A stretch of 64,000 nt of DNA, taken from contig NW_026733046.1 of NCBI RefSeq assembly GCF_028476545.1, positions 16,001-80,000 on the forward strand, in the 5' to 3' direction. Source of the stretch: Physella acuta (taxonomy: Eukaryota; Mollusca; Gastropoda; Physidae). Each line of letters starts with the position of its first letter. The stretch's first letter is position 1. Position numbers and translations under genes: made by a program. Positions 1 through 12,045 of this stretch are shown piece by piece. The notes under the pieces are model-generated. The model was not told where the DNA came from and did no database searches. It worked only from the letters and a program-made list of their open reading frames with translations.

Positions 1-1932
1 AGCAGAGCTAAGAAGTATCGTTTAAATAAAGAAAAAGCGATATCAAAAAAGATTGCTAACATTTGTGCAGCGGATGATATTCATTTTCAAAAGAAAGATG
101 GAGGACAATGCGTTATCGTTGCCTTTAGAAACTCAATTAGCTATGAAAAAGTAAAAAGAATCTTCAAAACTAAATATGCTGGTGTTGTTGAGGAAAGAAG
201 GGATGATGATGGCGCCAATGTTGAAGATATTTATAAATTACCAGGGCTATCTGTCCATCTGTACCACACGAATAACAAAATTATGGTACAGGGAAAATCT
301 AACGTTGTGTCTGTTTGGGTGGATTCGGAATTTTGCTGTATTCTAAATAACCTAATTACAACAGACAAAGCTGTCGACATGCCTCTACCCATGTCGCCGC
401 CACTATCACTGTCACCACCACCTTCACTGTCCCCACCCAGAGTATTGGAGCTACCCATTTCACCGCCCATGATTATGTCTGCTTCCAACAGTGACAATCA
501 ATGTGCAGAGGATACGATCAATACCAATCCGTTAGATTGTGTAACACCTATAAATAACTATACATTTTCATCAAACCTATCTCAACCAACTGATTTGCTT
601 AGTCCAAAAATATCATTTCTTCAAACCACACAACTGGATAATAACTTAAGATCGTTTATTCTTAACGAGATCACCTGTGTTAAAAAAGCTTTTAAAGCGG
701 AGAAATTGCTGTTTAACAGCCAACTAGAACAACTCCGAGTCGAAAACGCTGTCTTAAGGGATGAAGTCAAGAGACTATCTAATGAAGTGCATAGCTGCAA
801 AGATATACACGTTAACCTTAAGAAACGTTTGATTGATCAAGAAAATATTTCTGCGTCACTAAAGAAACTCCTCACAACCAAGAATCCCTCTTGCAGCACA
901 ATATCCACCTCAACATGTGAGGATAATCAACAACAACTAATAAATGATACAAAAATCACATCGGCAGGCATCATGCAAGAAGCTCCGTTCCCAATCCCTG
1001 TTAAAATTACGCAACGTGATGACAGAGCGCGAATCAAACCATCGGAACATTCGAGTCCCAGCACCCTGCAACGACCACGAACTAAAAGCAATTCTACACA
1101 ATACAGCGTCCCAACGGTCAAGGCTGTTCATGTCCCTGTTGTCCAACGCTCTACTCACTATGCCACTAATAGAGATAGCACACAACATGTCGCCGCCCCC
1201 TACACCAACCAAACAACGAAACACCATTTGATCCTTGGTGACTCTACACTTAAAGGTCTCCATCCTGATATAATGGCCACGGATCATTACGAGCGTGTAT
1301 CGGTAATAGCGCTGCCTGGGGCAAATTTTGAAAAAATTAGGGACATTATTAGTAGCCGATCACGTGACTCTAATACCACAACTGTAACCTTACATTGTGG
1401 TGTCAACGACAGTCTATCAAACGTCAGGCTGTCACAAGCTAATATGCTAGACATTGTGAGAAGTATCACTCACAAATTTCCCAACGCAACAATCCGATTT
1501 TCATCCATCGTACCCCCATGTCGGGGCAAGGGTAGGCAGTTGATAGATATAAATAATAGATTTTTACAATCTTTCTGCATTAGTTATAAATACTGTTTTA
1601 TAAACAATACACCTTTTTTCACTGCGAAGTCAGGAGCCCCGAGACAACGCTTGTACAGTGACAGTATTCATTTGACTAAAATTGGAAGCAGCATTCTTGC
1701 TAAAAATATAAAGTATCCCCAAAGAGCCGTCAGCTTAACAGATAAAGACCATGTGCAACTTTCAAACGTAAAAGGTACAACGTCTGATTTGGTTTCGACT
1801 GTTGATTTGCTTCCAACAATATCTTCAGATCAATTGAACTCTAGCCCAGGCTTACATCACTTAATGGGCTTTAGCCCTTTGTTGCTTCATCAAGCTCTAA
1901 TGTTGTCGCTTAAGCGCCTTCCCGGAACCTAA
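1..1932 (+). CDS. LINE ORF1 protein with coiled coil and SGNH esterase domain (5' partial)
   Basis: Frame 1 is open from the first base, so the ATG at 283 is only an internal Met; at least 643 residues are present. A heptad-rich segment at about 718-870 (QLEQLRVENAVLRDEV) looks like a coiled coil. An SGNH-hydrolase domain follows: block I ILGDST with the Ser at 1,243-1,245, block III GVND at 1,399-1,410, and the C-terminal DSIH with the Asp and His of the triad at 1,660-1,671. All three catalytic positions are kept. CR1/L2 ORF1 proteins of this coiled-coil/esterase type bind RNA and act in the retrotransposition particle. The N-terminal part before about 300 is not a domain I recognise. Confidence 0.88.
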   Translation, partial: SRAKKYRLNKEKAISKKIANICAADDIHFQKKDGGQCVIVAFRNSISYEKVKRIFKTKYAGVVEERRDDDGANVEDIYKLPGLSVHLYHTNNKIMVQGKSNVVSVWVDSEFCCILNNLITTDKAVDMPLPMSPPLSLSPPPSLSPPRVLELPISPPMIMSASNSDNQCAEDTINTNPLDCVTPINNYTFSSNLSQPTDLLSPKISFLQTTQLDNNLRSFILNEITCVKKAFKAEKLLFNSQLEQLRVENAVLRDEVKRLSNEVHSCKDIHVNLKKRLIDQENISASLKKLLTTKNPSCSTISTSTCEDNQQQLINDTKITSAGIMQEAPFPIPVKITQRDDRARIKPSEHSSPSTLQRPRTKSNSTQYSVPTVKAVHVPVVQRSTHYATNRDSTQHVAAPYTNQTTKHHLILGDSTLKGLHPDIMATDHYERVSVIALPGANFEKIRDIISSRSRDSNTTTVTLHCGVNDSLSNVRLSQANMLDIVRSITHKFPNATIRFSSIVPPCRGKGRQLIDINNRFLQSFCISYKYCFINNTPFFTAKSGAPRQRLYSDSIHLTKIGSSILAKNIKYPQRAVSLTDKDHVQLSNVKGTTSDLVSTVDLLPTISSDQLNSSPGLHHLMGFSPLLLHQALMLSLKRLPGT

Positions 1933-2132
1933 CTTTTTTCACTTACTATTTACTAGTTTAGCTCACTGTACTATTTTAATTATAGTGTAGGCAGTGTGAA
2001 GAGCAGCGAGTGTTTGTTTATTGGATGACAAAGCGTGTAATTGTAAGACAATTATATTGATTCTGTTTAATTAGTTCATTATATTGATTTTTGTTTATAA
2101 CATCTCTTATTCATTGATATTTTATTATCTTT
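1933..2132 (+). other. LINE inter-ORF spacer
   Basis: This is a 200-bp AT-rich spacer between the ORF1 stop and the first ORF2 Met. No gene is seen. The ORFs do not overlap, so ORF2 would need reinitiation or an internal entry; this is inference. Confidence 0.6.
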
Positions 2133-4946
2133 ATGCATTGTCTATTTTCATCATCCTGGCCCTCACAATGTGGGCTAAAATTGGGTCATTTAAATATTTT
2201 CCACATATTTAATAAACACCATGAAGTTCTAAAAATTTTAAACAATTCCAACAATCCTTTCCATATCTTTGGTTTCTCTGAAACTCGATTACAATCTTTT
2301 ATAAATGATGTTGAGATATCCGTCTCTGATTATAACCTAATACGCCGAGACCCATCCTTACACAAAGAAACTGGCCTTTGTGTCTATGTCCACTCCTCAA
2401 TTCGTTTCAAGTACAGGATGGATCTGTCAACGGACAATATAGAATGTATTTGGATTGAACTCGAAAAAAGCAAACACCATCCGGCAATTTTAATTTGCTT
2501 CCTTTATAGAAATCCCTGTGAAAACATGGATTGGTATGATCGTTTTTGCTCCATGATGGATACCGTTTTATCTACTAACAATGAATATATCATATTGGGA
2601 GATTTTAATATAAATTTATTAAAACCTCAAGGATATTGGCAAGATATTATTGATTCTTTGAATCTTAAACAATTTGTGCACACGGCTACCAGGGTAAATG
2701 ATAAATCTAGTACAATAATTGACCACATATACGCATCACCTGACTGCAACCTAATAGAGGTCTGTGTTCCCTCTTGTGGTGTTAGTGATCACTTCCCTGT
2801 TTGCTGTACTTTTTCGACAAAAAGATTATGTGTACCTTCGCGGCAACACATAACTATAAGTTATCGCTCTTTTAGAAAATTTAATGAAAATCTTTTTCTT
2901 TCGGATTTATTGGCTGCCCCCTTCTGCAATGTATACAATTATAATTGTCCCGATCTTGCCATTTCTGAATGGCTGCGTATTTTCTATACTATATATGATA
3001 AACATATTCCTAAAATCTCTAAAAGAGTTAAGACTACATACAAACCTTCTTGGTTTAACAACAATATCGAATCTGCAATTAATAAAAGAGACTGGCTTAA
3101 ACGTCATGGAACTTCTGAGGACTTTTGTAGGCAGCGAAATTATGTCAAACTGCTTGTGCGTAGGTCGAAGAAAGAGTATTTTAATAAGCTGCTGTCAGGC
3201 AAACCTAATTCCAAATCTATCTGGACTGCTATAAATCAAATAATTAGAAAAAAACGCACATGTAATACAGCTGGACATTGCCAGATATCTGCTGATGACT
3301 TTAACAATCATTTTATATCATCTGTAGCGCTCAACACAGATGCTGATTACACAATCAGTGAGGAGCTTAAAAATTTTTGTAATTCTGCTCACCGTGGTAG
3401 GACAGAGCTGATCATTCCGCTTCTCACTGTTCATGAAGTTTATGTTAGCCTAAGATCTCTTAAACCGTCTTCAACAACTTCGTTTGATGATATTTCTAAT
3501 AATGTATTGAAGATTTCAGCTCCAATAATTTCCGAAGTTTTAACCTATGTCTATAACCTCTGTATTGCCAAGCATTATTACCCGACACATTTTAAGCATG
3601 CTAAGGTTATACCACTACAGAAAAAAGGTAACATCCAAGATGCTAATAACTACAGGCCAATTTCTATACTTTCTTCCCTCTCCAAGCCACTAGAAATACA
3701 TATAAACAAATGCATTTCATATTACCTAGAAAAGTTCAAGCTTTTCCATAGTAATCAGTCTGGGTTTAGAAAGTTTCATTCTTGTCACACTGCTCTGATT
3801 AAGATGAATGAAAACTGGCTTATAAATATTAACAAAAACCTACTCTGTGGCTCGCTGTTTGTCGATTTCAGAAAAGCCTTTGATTCTATTGATCACACCA
3901 TACTTCTTAAAAAACTAATTCCATACAAATTCCACGACTTTACAGTTAGGTTACTTCACTCCTTTTTATCTAACCGATCTCAACGCGTGTTTCACCTTAA
4001 TACCATCTCTTCACTGAAATATGTTAATATAGGGGTTCCACAGGGCTCAATCTTAGGTCCTTTACTTTTTTCTTTATACATTAATGATCTTCCATTACAT
4101 ATTGGCGCTGGTCAGTGCGAGATGTTCGCTGATGATACTTCTTTGCATGTCTTTGCAGACAGTGCTGAGTCACTCAGTTACAAACTTCAAACATGTGCCA
4201 ATCAGCTTGCAACTTGGACAAAATTTAACAAAATGAAACTTCACCCCGATAAAACCAAGTCAATGTTTATTACAACTCATCAGAAACGCCTTCGTCTTCC
4301 ATCCACCGCATTAAACATTACTATAGACAATTCAAACATTGAACAGGTAGACAGTTACAAATGCCTAGGATTGTTTATAGATCACAACCTCACTTGGTCT
4401 GACCATATTCATTTTCTAAGAATGTCCTTATTAAAGACAACCTTTCAGTTAGCAAGGATAAAGAACTTTCTCAACTATAGGAGCAGGCTGGTTTTTTATG
4501 AGGCTTTTATTCAATCCAGGTTGGATTATGCTTCTGTAGTGTGGAGCGGCAGCTTTATATCTAAGCAGCGTCCTCTTCTTTCTTTACAAAAAAGGGCTAT
4601 AAAACTGGTTACTGGCTTGTCTAGTAGTATGGATTCTTTTCTTACAACTAAAATACTTCCATTAAATAAAAAGATAATATATACTAAATCAATTTTCTTA
4701 TATAAAATATTCCACGTAACAGCCCCCTCTTACTTATCAGATCTATTTTCTTTTAACATAAAATTAAATCGTCGTCTCAATTTACCATTCCCTTATTCAA
4801 CCTTTTTCCAAAAACATAGCTTCGCCTACTCTGGTTCTAATTTGTGGAACAATCTTCCTAATAAAATAAAGCTATCTAGATCTGAAAATATATTCAAATC
4901 TAAATTAAAACTAAAATTATTTAATGACCTAACTGACTCATTGTAA
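2133..4946 (+). CDS. LINE ORF2: AP endonuclease + reverse transcriptase
   Basis: A 937-residue protein without internal stops. The N-terminal endonuclease shows LNIFHIFNKHHEV, the catalytic FSETRL, GDFN at 2,598-2,609, IDHIYAS, and SDH at 2,784-2,792. Reverse transcriptase motifs follow in order: NNYRPISILSSLSKPLE, FVDFRKAFDSIDH from 3,858, GVPQGSILGPLLFSLYINDL, catalytic FADD at 4,125-4,136, and LHPDKTKSMF. The C-terminal part (YKCLGLFID, LDYASVVWSG) is typical of the Jockey/CR1/L2 group. All catalytic acids are present, so the enzyme looks intact. It would nick the target and prime reverse transcription from the element's RNA. The start codon is the first Met upstream of the endonuclease. 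Confidence 0.95.
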   Translation: MHCLFSSSWPSQCGLKLGHLNIFHIFNKHHEVLKILNNSNNPFHIFGFSETRLQSFINDVEISVSDYNLIRRDPSLHKETGLCVYVHSSIRFKYRMDLSTDNIECIWIELEKSKHHPAILICFLYRNPCENMDWYDRFCSMMDTVLSTNNEYIILGDFNINLLKPQGYWQDIIDSLNLKQFVHTATRVNDKSSTIIDHIYASPDCNLIEVCVPSCGVSDHFPVCCTFSTKRLCVPSRQHITISYRSFRKFNENLFLSDLLAAPFCNVYNYNCPDLAISEWLRIFYTIYDKHIPKISKRVKTTYKPSWFNNNIESAINKRDWLKRHGTSEDFCRQRNYVKLLVRRSKKEYFNKLLSGKPNSKSIWTAINQIIRKKRTCNTAGHCQISADDFNNHFISSVALNTDADYTISEELKNFCNSAHRGRTELIIPLLTVHEVYVSLRSLKPSSTTSFDDISNNVLKISAPIISEVLTYVYNLCIAKHYYPTHFKHAKVIPLQKKGNIQDANNYRPISILSSLSKPLEIHINKCISYYLEKFKLFHSNQSGFRKFHSCHTALIKMNENWLININKNLLCGSLFVDFRKAFDSIDHTILLKKLIPYKFHDFTVRLLHSFLSNRSQRVFHLNTISSLKYVNIGVPQGSILGPLLFSLYINDLPLHIGAGQCEMFADDTSLHVFADSAESLSYKLQTCANQLATWTKFNKMKLHPDKTKSMFITTHQKRLRLPSTALNITIDNSNIEQVDSYKCLGLFIDHNLTWSDHIHFLRMSLLKTTFQLARIKNFLNYRSRLVFYEAFIQSRLDYASVVWSGSFISKQRPLLSLQKRAIKLVTGLSSSMDSFLTTKILPLNKKIIYTKSIFLYKIFHVTAPSYLSDLFSFNIKLNRRLNLPFPYSTFFQKHSFAYSGSNLWNNLPNKIKLSRSENIFKSKLKLKLFNDLTDSL

Positions 4947-5156
4947 CATTTCTCATTCATCTATTATATTCTCTTTTTTATCTCATTATGTATGATAGCT
5001 ATGTACCATTGTTTCTTTATTCCACATTTTCAGTGCTATGTGTTACTGCTATGTGTTATTGAATTGCTTTATTTGTTTAAACGGCCAATGTGAAAAAAGG
5101 CCTTTGTGCCTACAATTGTAACCGTTGTTTGAATAAATTTGAATTTGAATTTGAAT
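4947..5156 (+). other. LINE 3' UTR and (TTGAAT)n tail
   Basis: About 180 bp of AT-rich 3' UTR ending in GAATAAATTTGAATTTGAAT. Short tandem tails instead of poly(A) are usual for CR1/L2-type elements, where they mark the reverse-transcription start. Confidence 0.8.
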
Positions 5157-5252
5157 CAAATGGTAGTGATATAGAAAGATGGTATTGGATCAGGTAGTTG
5201 TACCCTCTCACTGCATAACTGTGGTACACATATAGAACTCAGCAGTTATAAC

Positions 5253-8200
5253 ACCACGTACTTGTCACTACACCACGTACTTGTCACTACACCACGTACT
5301 TGTCACTACACAAAGTACTTGTCACTACACCGTCCCCACGTACTTGTCACTACACCACGTACTTGTCACTACACCACGTACTTGTCACAACACCGTCCCC
5401 ACGTACTTGTCACTACACCACGTACTTGTCACTACACCGTCCCCTCGTACTTGTCACTACACCACGTACTTGTCACTACACCACGTACTTGTCACTACAC
5501 CACGTACTTGTCACTACACCACGTACTTGTCACTACACCACGTACTTGTCACTACACCACGTACTTGTCACTACACCGTCCCCACGTACTTGTCACTACA
5601 CCGTCCCCAAGTACTTGTCACTACACCGTCTCCACAAGTACTTGTCACTACACCGTCCCCACGTATTTGTCACTACACCACGTACTTGTCACTACACCAC
5701 TTACTTGTCACAACACTGTCCACAAGTACTTGTCACTACACCGTCCCCACGTACTTGTCACTACACCACGTACTTGTCACTACACCACGTACTTGTCACT
5801 ACACTGTCCCCACGTACTTGTCACTACACCACGTACTTGTCACTACACCGTCCCCACGTACTTGTCACTACACCGTCCCCACGTACTTGTCACTACACCA
5901 CGTACTTGTCACTACACCGTCCCCACGTACTTGTCACTACACCACGTACTTGTCACTACACCGTCCCCACGTACTTGTCACTACACCGTCCCCACGTACT
6001 TGTCACTACACCACGTACTTGTCACTACACCGTCCCCACGTACTTATCAATACACCACGTACTTGTCACTACACCACGTACTTGTCACTACACCACGTAC
6101 TTGTCACTACACCGTCCCCACGTACTTGTCACTACACCACGTACTTGTCACTACACCGTCCCCACGTACTTGTCACTACACCACGTACTTGTCACTACAC
6201 CGTCCCCACGTACTTGTCACTACACCGTCCCCACGTACTTGTCACTACACCGTCCCCACTTGTCACTACACCGTCCCCACGTACTTGTCACTACACCGTC
6301 CTCACATACTTGTCACTACACCACGTACTTGTCACTACACCACGTACTTGTCACTACACCACGTACTTGTCACTACACCGTCCCCACGTACTTGTCACTA
6401 CACCACGTACTTGTCACTACACCACGTACTTGTCACTACACCGTCCCCACGTACTTGTTACTACACACCACGTAATTGTCACTACACCACGTACTTGTCA
6501 CTATACCGTCCCCACGTACTTGTCACTACACCACGTACTTGTCACTACACCGTCCCCACGTACTTGTCACTACACCACGTACTTGTCACTACACCACGTA
6601 CTTGTCACTACACCGTCCCCACGTACTTGTCACTACACCACGTACTTGTCACTACACCGTCCCCACGTACTTGTCACTACACCACGTACTTGTCACTACA
6701 CCGTCCCCACGTACTTGTCACTACACCACGTACTTGTCACTACACCGTCCCCACGTACTTGTCACAACACCGTCCCCACGTACTTGTCACTACACCACGT
6801 AATTGTCACTACACCACGTACTTGTCACTACACCGTCCCCACGTACTTGTCACTACACCGTCCCCACGTACTTGTCACTACACCACGTACTTGTCACTAC
6901 ACCGTCCCCACGTACTTGTCACTACACCACGTACTTGTCACTACACCGTCCCCACGTACTTGTCACTACACCACGTACTTGTCACTACACCGTCCCCACT
7001 TGTCACTACACCGTCCCCACACTTGCACTACACCACGTACTTGTCACTACACCGTCCCCACGTACTTGTCACTACACCGTCCCCACGTACTTGTCACTAC
7101 ACCGTCCCCACGTACTTGTCACTACACCGTCCCCACTTGTCACTACACCGTCCCCACGTACTTGTCACTACACCACGTACTTGTCACTACACCACGTACT
7201 TGTCACTACGCCACGTACTTGTCACTACACCACGTACTTGTCACTACACCGTCCCCACGTAAGTGTTACTACACACCACGTAATTGTCACTACACCACGT
7301 ACTTGTCACTACACCGTCCCCACGTACTTGTCACTACACCACGTACTTGTCACTACACCGTCCCCACGTACTTGTCACTACACCACGTACTTGTCACTAC
7401 ACCACGTACTTGTCACTACACCGTCCCCACGTACTTGTCACTACACCACGTACTTGTCACTACACCGTCCCCACGTACTTGTCACTACAACACGTACTTG
7501 TCACTACACCGTCCCCACGTACTTGTCACTACACCACGTACTTGTGACTACACCGTCCACACGTACTTGTCACTACACCGTCCCCACGTACTTGTCACTA
7601 CACCACGTAATTGTCACTACACCACGTACTTGTCACTACACCGTCCCCACGTACTTGTCACTACACCGTCCCCACGTACTTGTCACTACACCACGTACTT
7701 GTCACTACACCGTCCCCACGTACTTGTCACTACACCACGTACTTGTCACTACACCGTCCCCACGTACTTGTCACTACACCACGTAATTGTCACTACACCG
7801 TCCCCACGTACTTGTCACTACACCGTCCCCACTTGTCACTACACCGTCCCCACTTGTCACTACACCACGTACTTGTCACTACACCGTCCCCACGTACTTG
7901 TCACTACACCGTCCCCACTTGTCACTACACCGTCCCCACGTACTTGTCACTACACCACGTACTTGTCACTACACCACGTACTTGTCACTACACCACGTAC
8001 TTGTCACTACACCACGTAATTGTCACTACACCGTCCCCACGTACTTGTCACTACACCGTCCCCACGTACTTGTCACTACATTACGTGCTTGTCAATACAC
8101 CACGTACTTGTCACTACACCACGTACTTGTCACTACACCGTCCCCACGTACTTTTCACTACAACACGTACTTGTCACTACACCACGTACTTGTCACTACA

Positions 8201-9264
8201 CCGACCCCACGTACTTGTCACTACACCACGTATTGTCACTACATCACGTACTTGTCACTACACCGTTTCCACGTACATGTCACTACACCACGTACTTGTC
8301 ACTACACCACGTACTTGTCACTACACCACGTACTTGTCACTACACCACGTACTTGTCACTACACCGTCCCCACGTACTTGTCACTACACCACGTACTTGT
8401 CACTACACCGTCCCCACGTACTTGTCACTACACCGTCCCCACTTACTTGTCACTACACCGTCCCCACGTACTGTCACTACACCACGTACTTGTCACTAAA
8501 CCGTCCCCACGTACTTGTCACTACACCACGTACTTGTCACTACACCGTCCCCACGTACTTGTCACTACACCGTCCTCACGTACTTGTCACTACACCACGT
8601 ACTTGTCACTACAGCGTCCCCACGTACTTGTCACTACACCGTCCCCACGTACTTGTCACTACACCGTCCCCACTTGTCACTACACCGTCCCCACTTGTCA
8701 CTACACCGTCCCCACGTACTTGTCACTACACCACGTACTTGTCACTACAGCGTCCCCACGTACTTGTCACTACAACGTCCCCACTTGTCACTACACCGTC
8801 CCCACGTACTTGTCACTACACCACGTACTTGTCACTACACCGTCCCCACGTACTTGTCACTACACCGTCCCCACGTACTTGTCACTACACCGTCCCCACG
8901 TACTTGTCACTACACCACGTACTTGTCACTACAGCGTCCCCACGTACTTGTCACTACACCGTCCCCACGTACTTGTCACTACACCACGTACTTGTCACTA
9001 CACCGTCCCCACGTACTTGTCACTACACCACGTACTTGTCACTACACCGTCCCCACGTACTTGTCACTACACCACGTACTTGTCACTACACCGTCCCCAC
9101 GTACTTGTCACTACAACGTCCTCACGTACTTGTCACTACACCGTCCCCACGTACTTGTCACTACACCGTCCCCACGTACTTGTCACTACACCACGTACTT
9201 GTCACTACACCGTTCCCACGTACTTGTCACTACACCGTCCCCTCTTACTTGTCACTACACCACG
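5253..9264. repeat. Minisatellite family 1, array 1 (19-bp / 25-bp units)
   Basis: Tandem copies of CACGTACTTGTCACTACAC (19 bp), mixed with a 25-bp form carrying an extra CGTCCC in front. By length there are about 180 units. Both unit lengths are 1 mod 3 and the plus strand has no stop in any phase, so the long overlapping plus-strand frames are artefacts. On the minus strand, gene A's sense, each unit contains ACAA|GTACGT, a donor-like core. Confidence 0.97.
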
Positions 9265-9592
9265 TGTTATGACGCATGTTTGACTAGGGGGATGGGTGCG
9301 CATGATTGATGGTGCGGCCGTATATTGAACGAGTGAGTGTGTGACGCTGTACGCAAGAAAGTGGCGTTTTAGTGTGAGTTCGTTGTTGCCAGGGAAGAAG
9401 ATTGAAGTTAGTCTTGTCCGTGTTATGTTAGAGTTAGGTTGTCTAGTTGTAGTATCGTTTGTTCAAGCTGTCCGATGTCCATTTCTTATTGTGCAATAAA
9501 TAGAGTTAGTAACCGATGTCATTCTGTCAAATCCTTCGTAAGCGTTGATGTCGTCGTGTCCCAAGATATACTGTAGCATAGCTAAACATAAT
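9265..9592. other. Unique spacer between arrays, possibly LTR-like fossil
   Basis: Non-repetitive sequence beginning TGTTATGACG, with AATAAA near 9,496. It resembles a solo LTR of a gypsy-type element in length and in its first bases. I find no convincing target-site duplication or clean right end, so the family call is weak. No gene is seen here. Confidence 0.3.
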
Positions 9593-9687
9593 CAAATGGT
9601 AGTGATATAGAAAGATGGTATTGGATCAGGTAGTTGTACCCTCTCACTGCATAACTGTGGTACACATATAGAACTCAGCAGTTATAA

Positions 9688-11851
9688 CACCACGTACTTG
9701 TCACTACACCACGTACTTGTCACTACACCACGTACTTGTCACTACACAAAGTACTTGTCACTACACCGTCCCCACGTACTTGTCACTACACCACGTACTT
9801 GTCACTACACCACGTACTTGTCACTACACCGTCCCCACGTACTTGTCACTACACCACGTACTTGTCACTACACCGTCCCCTCGTACTTGTCACTACACCA
9901 CGTACTTGTCACTACACCACGTACTTGTCACTACACCACGTACTTGTCACTACACCACGTACTTGTCACTACACCACGTACTTGTCACTACACCACGTAC
10001 TTGTCACTACACCGTCCCCACGTACTTGTCACTACACCGTCCCCAAGTACTTGTCACTACACCGTCTCCACAAGTACTTGTCACTACACCGTCCCCACGT
10101 ATTTGTCACTACACCACGTACTTGTCACTACACCACTTACTTGTCACAACACTGTCCACAAGTACTTGTCACTACACCGTCCCCACGTACTTGTCACTAC
10201 ACCACGTACTTGTCACTACACCACGTACTTGTCACTACACTGTCCCCACGTACTTGTCACTACCCCACGTACTTGTCACTACACCGTCCCCACGTACTTG
10301 TCACTACACCGTCCCCACGTACTTGTCACTACACCACGTACTTGTCACTACACCGTCCCCACGTACTTGTCACTACACCACGTACTTGTCACTACACCGT
10401 CCCCACGTACTTGTCACTACACCGTCCCCACGTACTTGTCACTACACCACGTACTTGTCACTACACCGTCCCCACGTACTTATCAATACACCACGTACTT
10501 GTCACTACACCACGTACTTGTCACTACACCACGTACTTGTCACTACACCGTCCCCACGTACTTATCACTACACCACGTACTTGTCACTACACCGTCCCCA
10601 AGTACTTGTCACTACACCACGTACTTGTCACTACACCGTCCCCACGTACTTGTCACTACGCCGTCCCCACGTACTTGTCACTACACCGTCCCCACGTACT
10701 TGTCACTACACCGTCCCCACGTACTTGTCACTACAACACGTACTTGTCACTACAACTCGTACTTGTCACTACACCGTCCCCACGTACTTGTCACTATACC
10801 ACGTACTTGTCACTACACCACGTACCTGTCACTACACCGTCCCCACGTACTTGTCACTACACCACGTACTTGTCACTACACCACGTACTTTTCACTACAC
10901 CGTCCCCACGTACTTGTCACTACACCACGTACTTGTCACTACACCACGTACTTGTCACTACACCGTCCCCACGTACTTTTCACTACACCACGTACTTGTC
11001 ACTACACCGTCCCCTCGTACTTGTCACTACACCACGTACTTGTCACTACACCACGTACTTGTCACTACACCACGTACTTGTCACTACACCACGTACTTGT
11101 CACTACACCACGTACTTGTCACTACACCGTCCCCACGTACTTGTCACTACACCACGTACTTGTCACTACACCACGTACTTGTCACTACACCACGTACTTG
11201 TCACTACACCACGTACTTGTCACTACACCGTCCCCACGTACTTGTCACTACACCACGTACTTGTCACTACACCACGTACTTGTCACTACACCGTCCCCAC
11301 GTACTTGTCACTACACCACGTACTTGTCACTACACCACGTACTTGTCACTACACCGTCCCCACGTACTTGTCACTACACCGTCCACACGTACTTGTCACT
11401 ACACCACGTACTTGTCACTACACCACGTACTTGTCACTACACCGTCCCCACGTACTTGTCACTACACCACGTACTTGTCACTACACCGTCCCCACGTACT
11501 TGTCACTACACCGTCCCCACGTACTTGTCACTACACTGTCCACACGTACTTGTCACTACACCACGTACTTGTCACTACACCACGTACTTGTCACTACACC
11601 GTCCCCACGTACTTGTCACTACACCACGTACTTGTCACTACACCGTCCCCACGTACTTGTCACTACACCGTCCCCACGTACTTGTCACTACACCGTCCAC
11701 ACGTACTTGTCACTACACCACGTACTTGTCACTACACCACGTACTTGTCACTACACCACGTACTTGTCACTACACCATCCCCACGTACTTGTCACTACAC
11801 CGTCACCACGTACTTGTCACTACACCACGTACTTGTCACTACACCACGTAC
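9688..11851. repeat. Minisatellite family 1, array 2, abutting the gene A Ig3b donor
   Basis: Same 19/25-bp units as array 1. Its right end is the 5' splice site of gene A's Ig3b exon: the exon ends ATGTGACAA and the intron starts GTACGTGG, identical to the core of the repeat unit (minus strand). The array fills the start of the intron. Confidence 0.97.
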
Positions 11852-12045
11852 TTGTCACATTGAGGAAGATCCTGGCATCGTCCGACCCGGCATCGTTACT
11901 GGCCGTGCACGAGTACGTCCCCTCGTCCTCCTCTCTCACTTGTTCAATTCTCAACTTCCGGCCAAAATCTGTAATCTCGTAATGACCTTCACCTTTTTCA
12001 ATGTCCTGATCTTTGTTGGTCTTCCATGTGATGTTCGGCGCTGGG
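11852..12045 (-). CDS. Gene A exon 8: Ig3, second half
   Basis: Acceptor TTTTAAAG|CCCAGC and donor GACAA|GTACGT. It encodes PAPNITWKTNKD, DFGRKLRIEQVREEDEGTYS and CTASNDAGSDDA. 194 nt in all three genes. The donor is the first unit of array 2. Confidence 0.9.

Larger units (their letters stand above)
1..5156 (+). mobile_element. CR1/L2-like LINE (non-LTR retrotransposon), 3' end complete
   Basis: Two long open reading frames are followed by a short 3' UTR and a (TTGAAT)n tail at about 5,130-5,155. ORF1 carries a coiled coil and an SGNH esterase domain, and ORF2 an AP-type endonuclease followed by reverse transcriptase. This two-ORF esterase layout is known for CR1/L2-type elements of the Jockey group; the exact clade is inference. 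The 5' end lies outside the window because ORF1 is already open at base 1. No stop or frameshift is visible in either ORF, so the insertion looks young. It lies antisense to gene A, in or beyond the intron after Ig3b, and abuts the duplicated sequence that starts at 5,157. Confidence 0.93.
5157..9592. repeat. 4,436-bp duplicated block, left copy
   Basis: The sequence from 5,157 (CAAATGGTAGTGATATAG) through the first part of the array recurs from 9,593 at a constant offset of 4,436 bp, checked as far as about 6,045. The match includes rare unit variants such as CACAAAGTACTTG and ACTTATCAATACAC. The left copy has the LINE tail as its left flank, and the right copy a different flank. The later part of the second copy diverges and runs into gene A's Ig3b exon. 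Confidence 0.85.

Noticed and set aside
283-1932. ORF1 starting at the ATG at 283
   Set aside because: The frame is open back to base 1, so the real start is outside the window.
5253-9309. Very long plus-strand frames (Thr/His/Tyr/Leu-rich repeats, up to about 900 aa) in the 19/25-bp arrays
   Set aside because: All three plus frames are open at once because units are 1 mod 3 and lack stops; there is no domain or start context, and the arrays lie in introns of minus-strand genes.
9265-9592. Confident solo LTR call
   Set aside because: Start and AATAAA are suggestive, but no target duplication or matching right end could be found.
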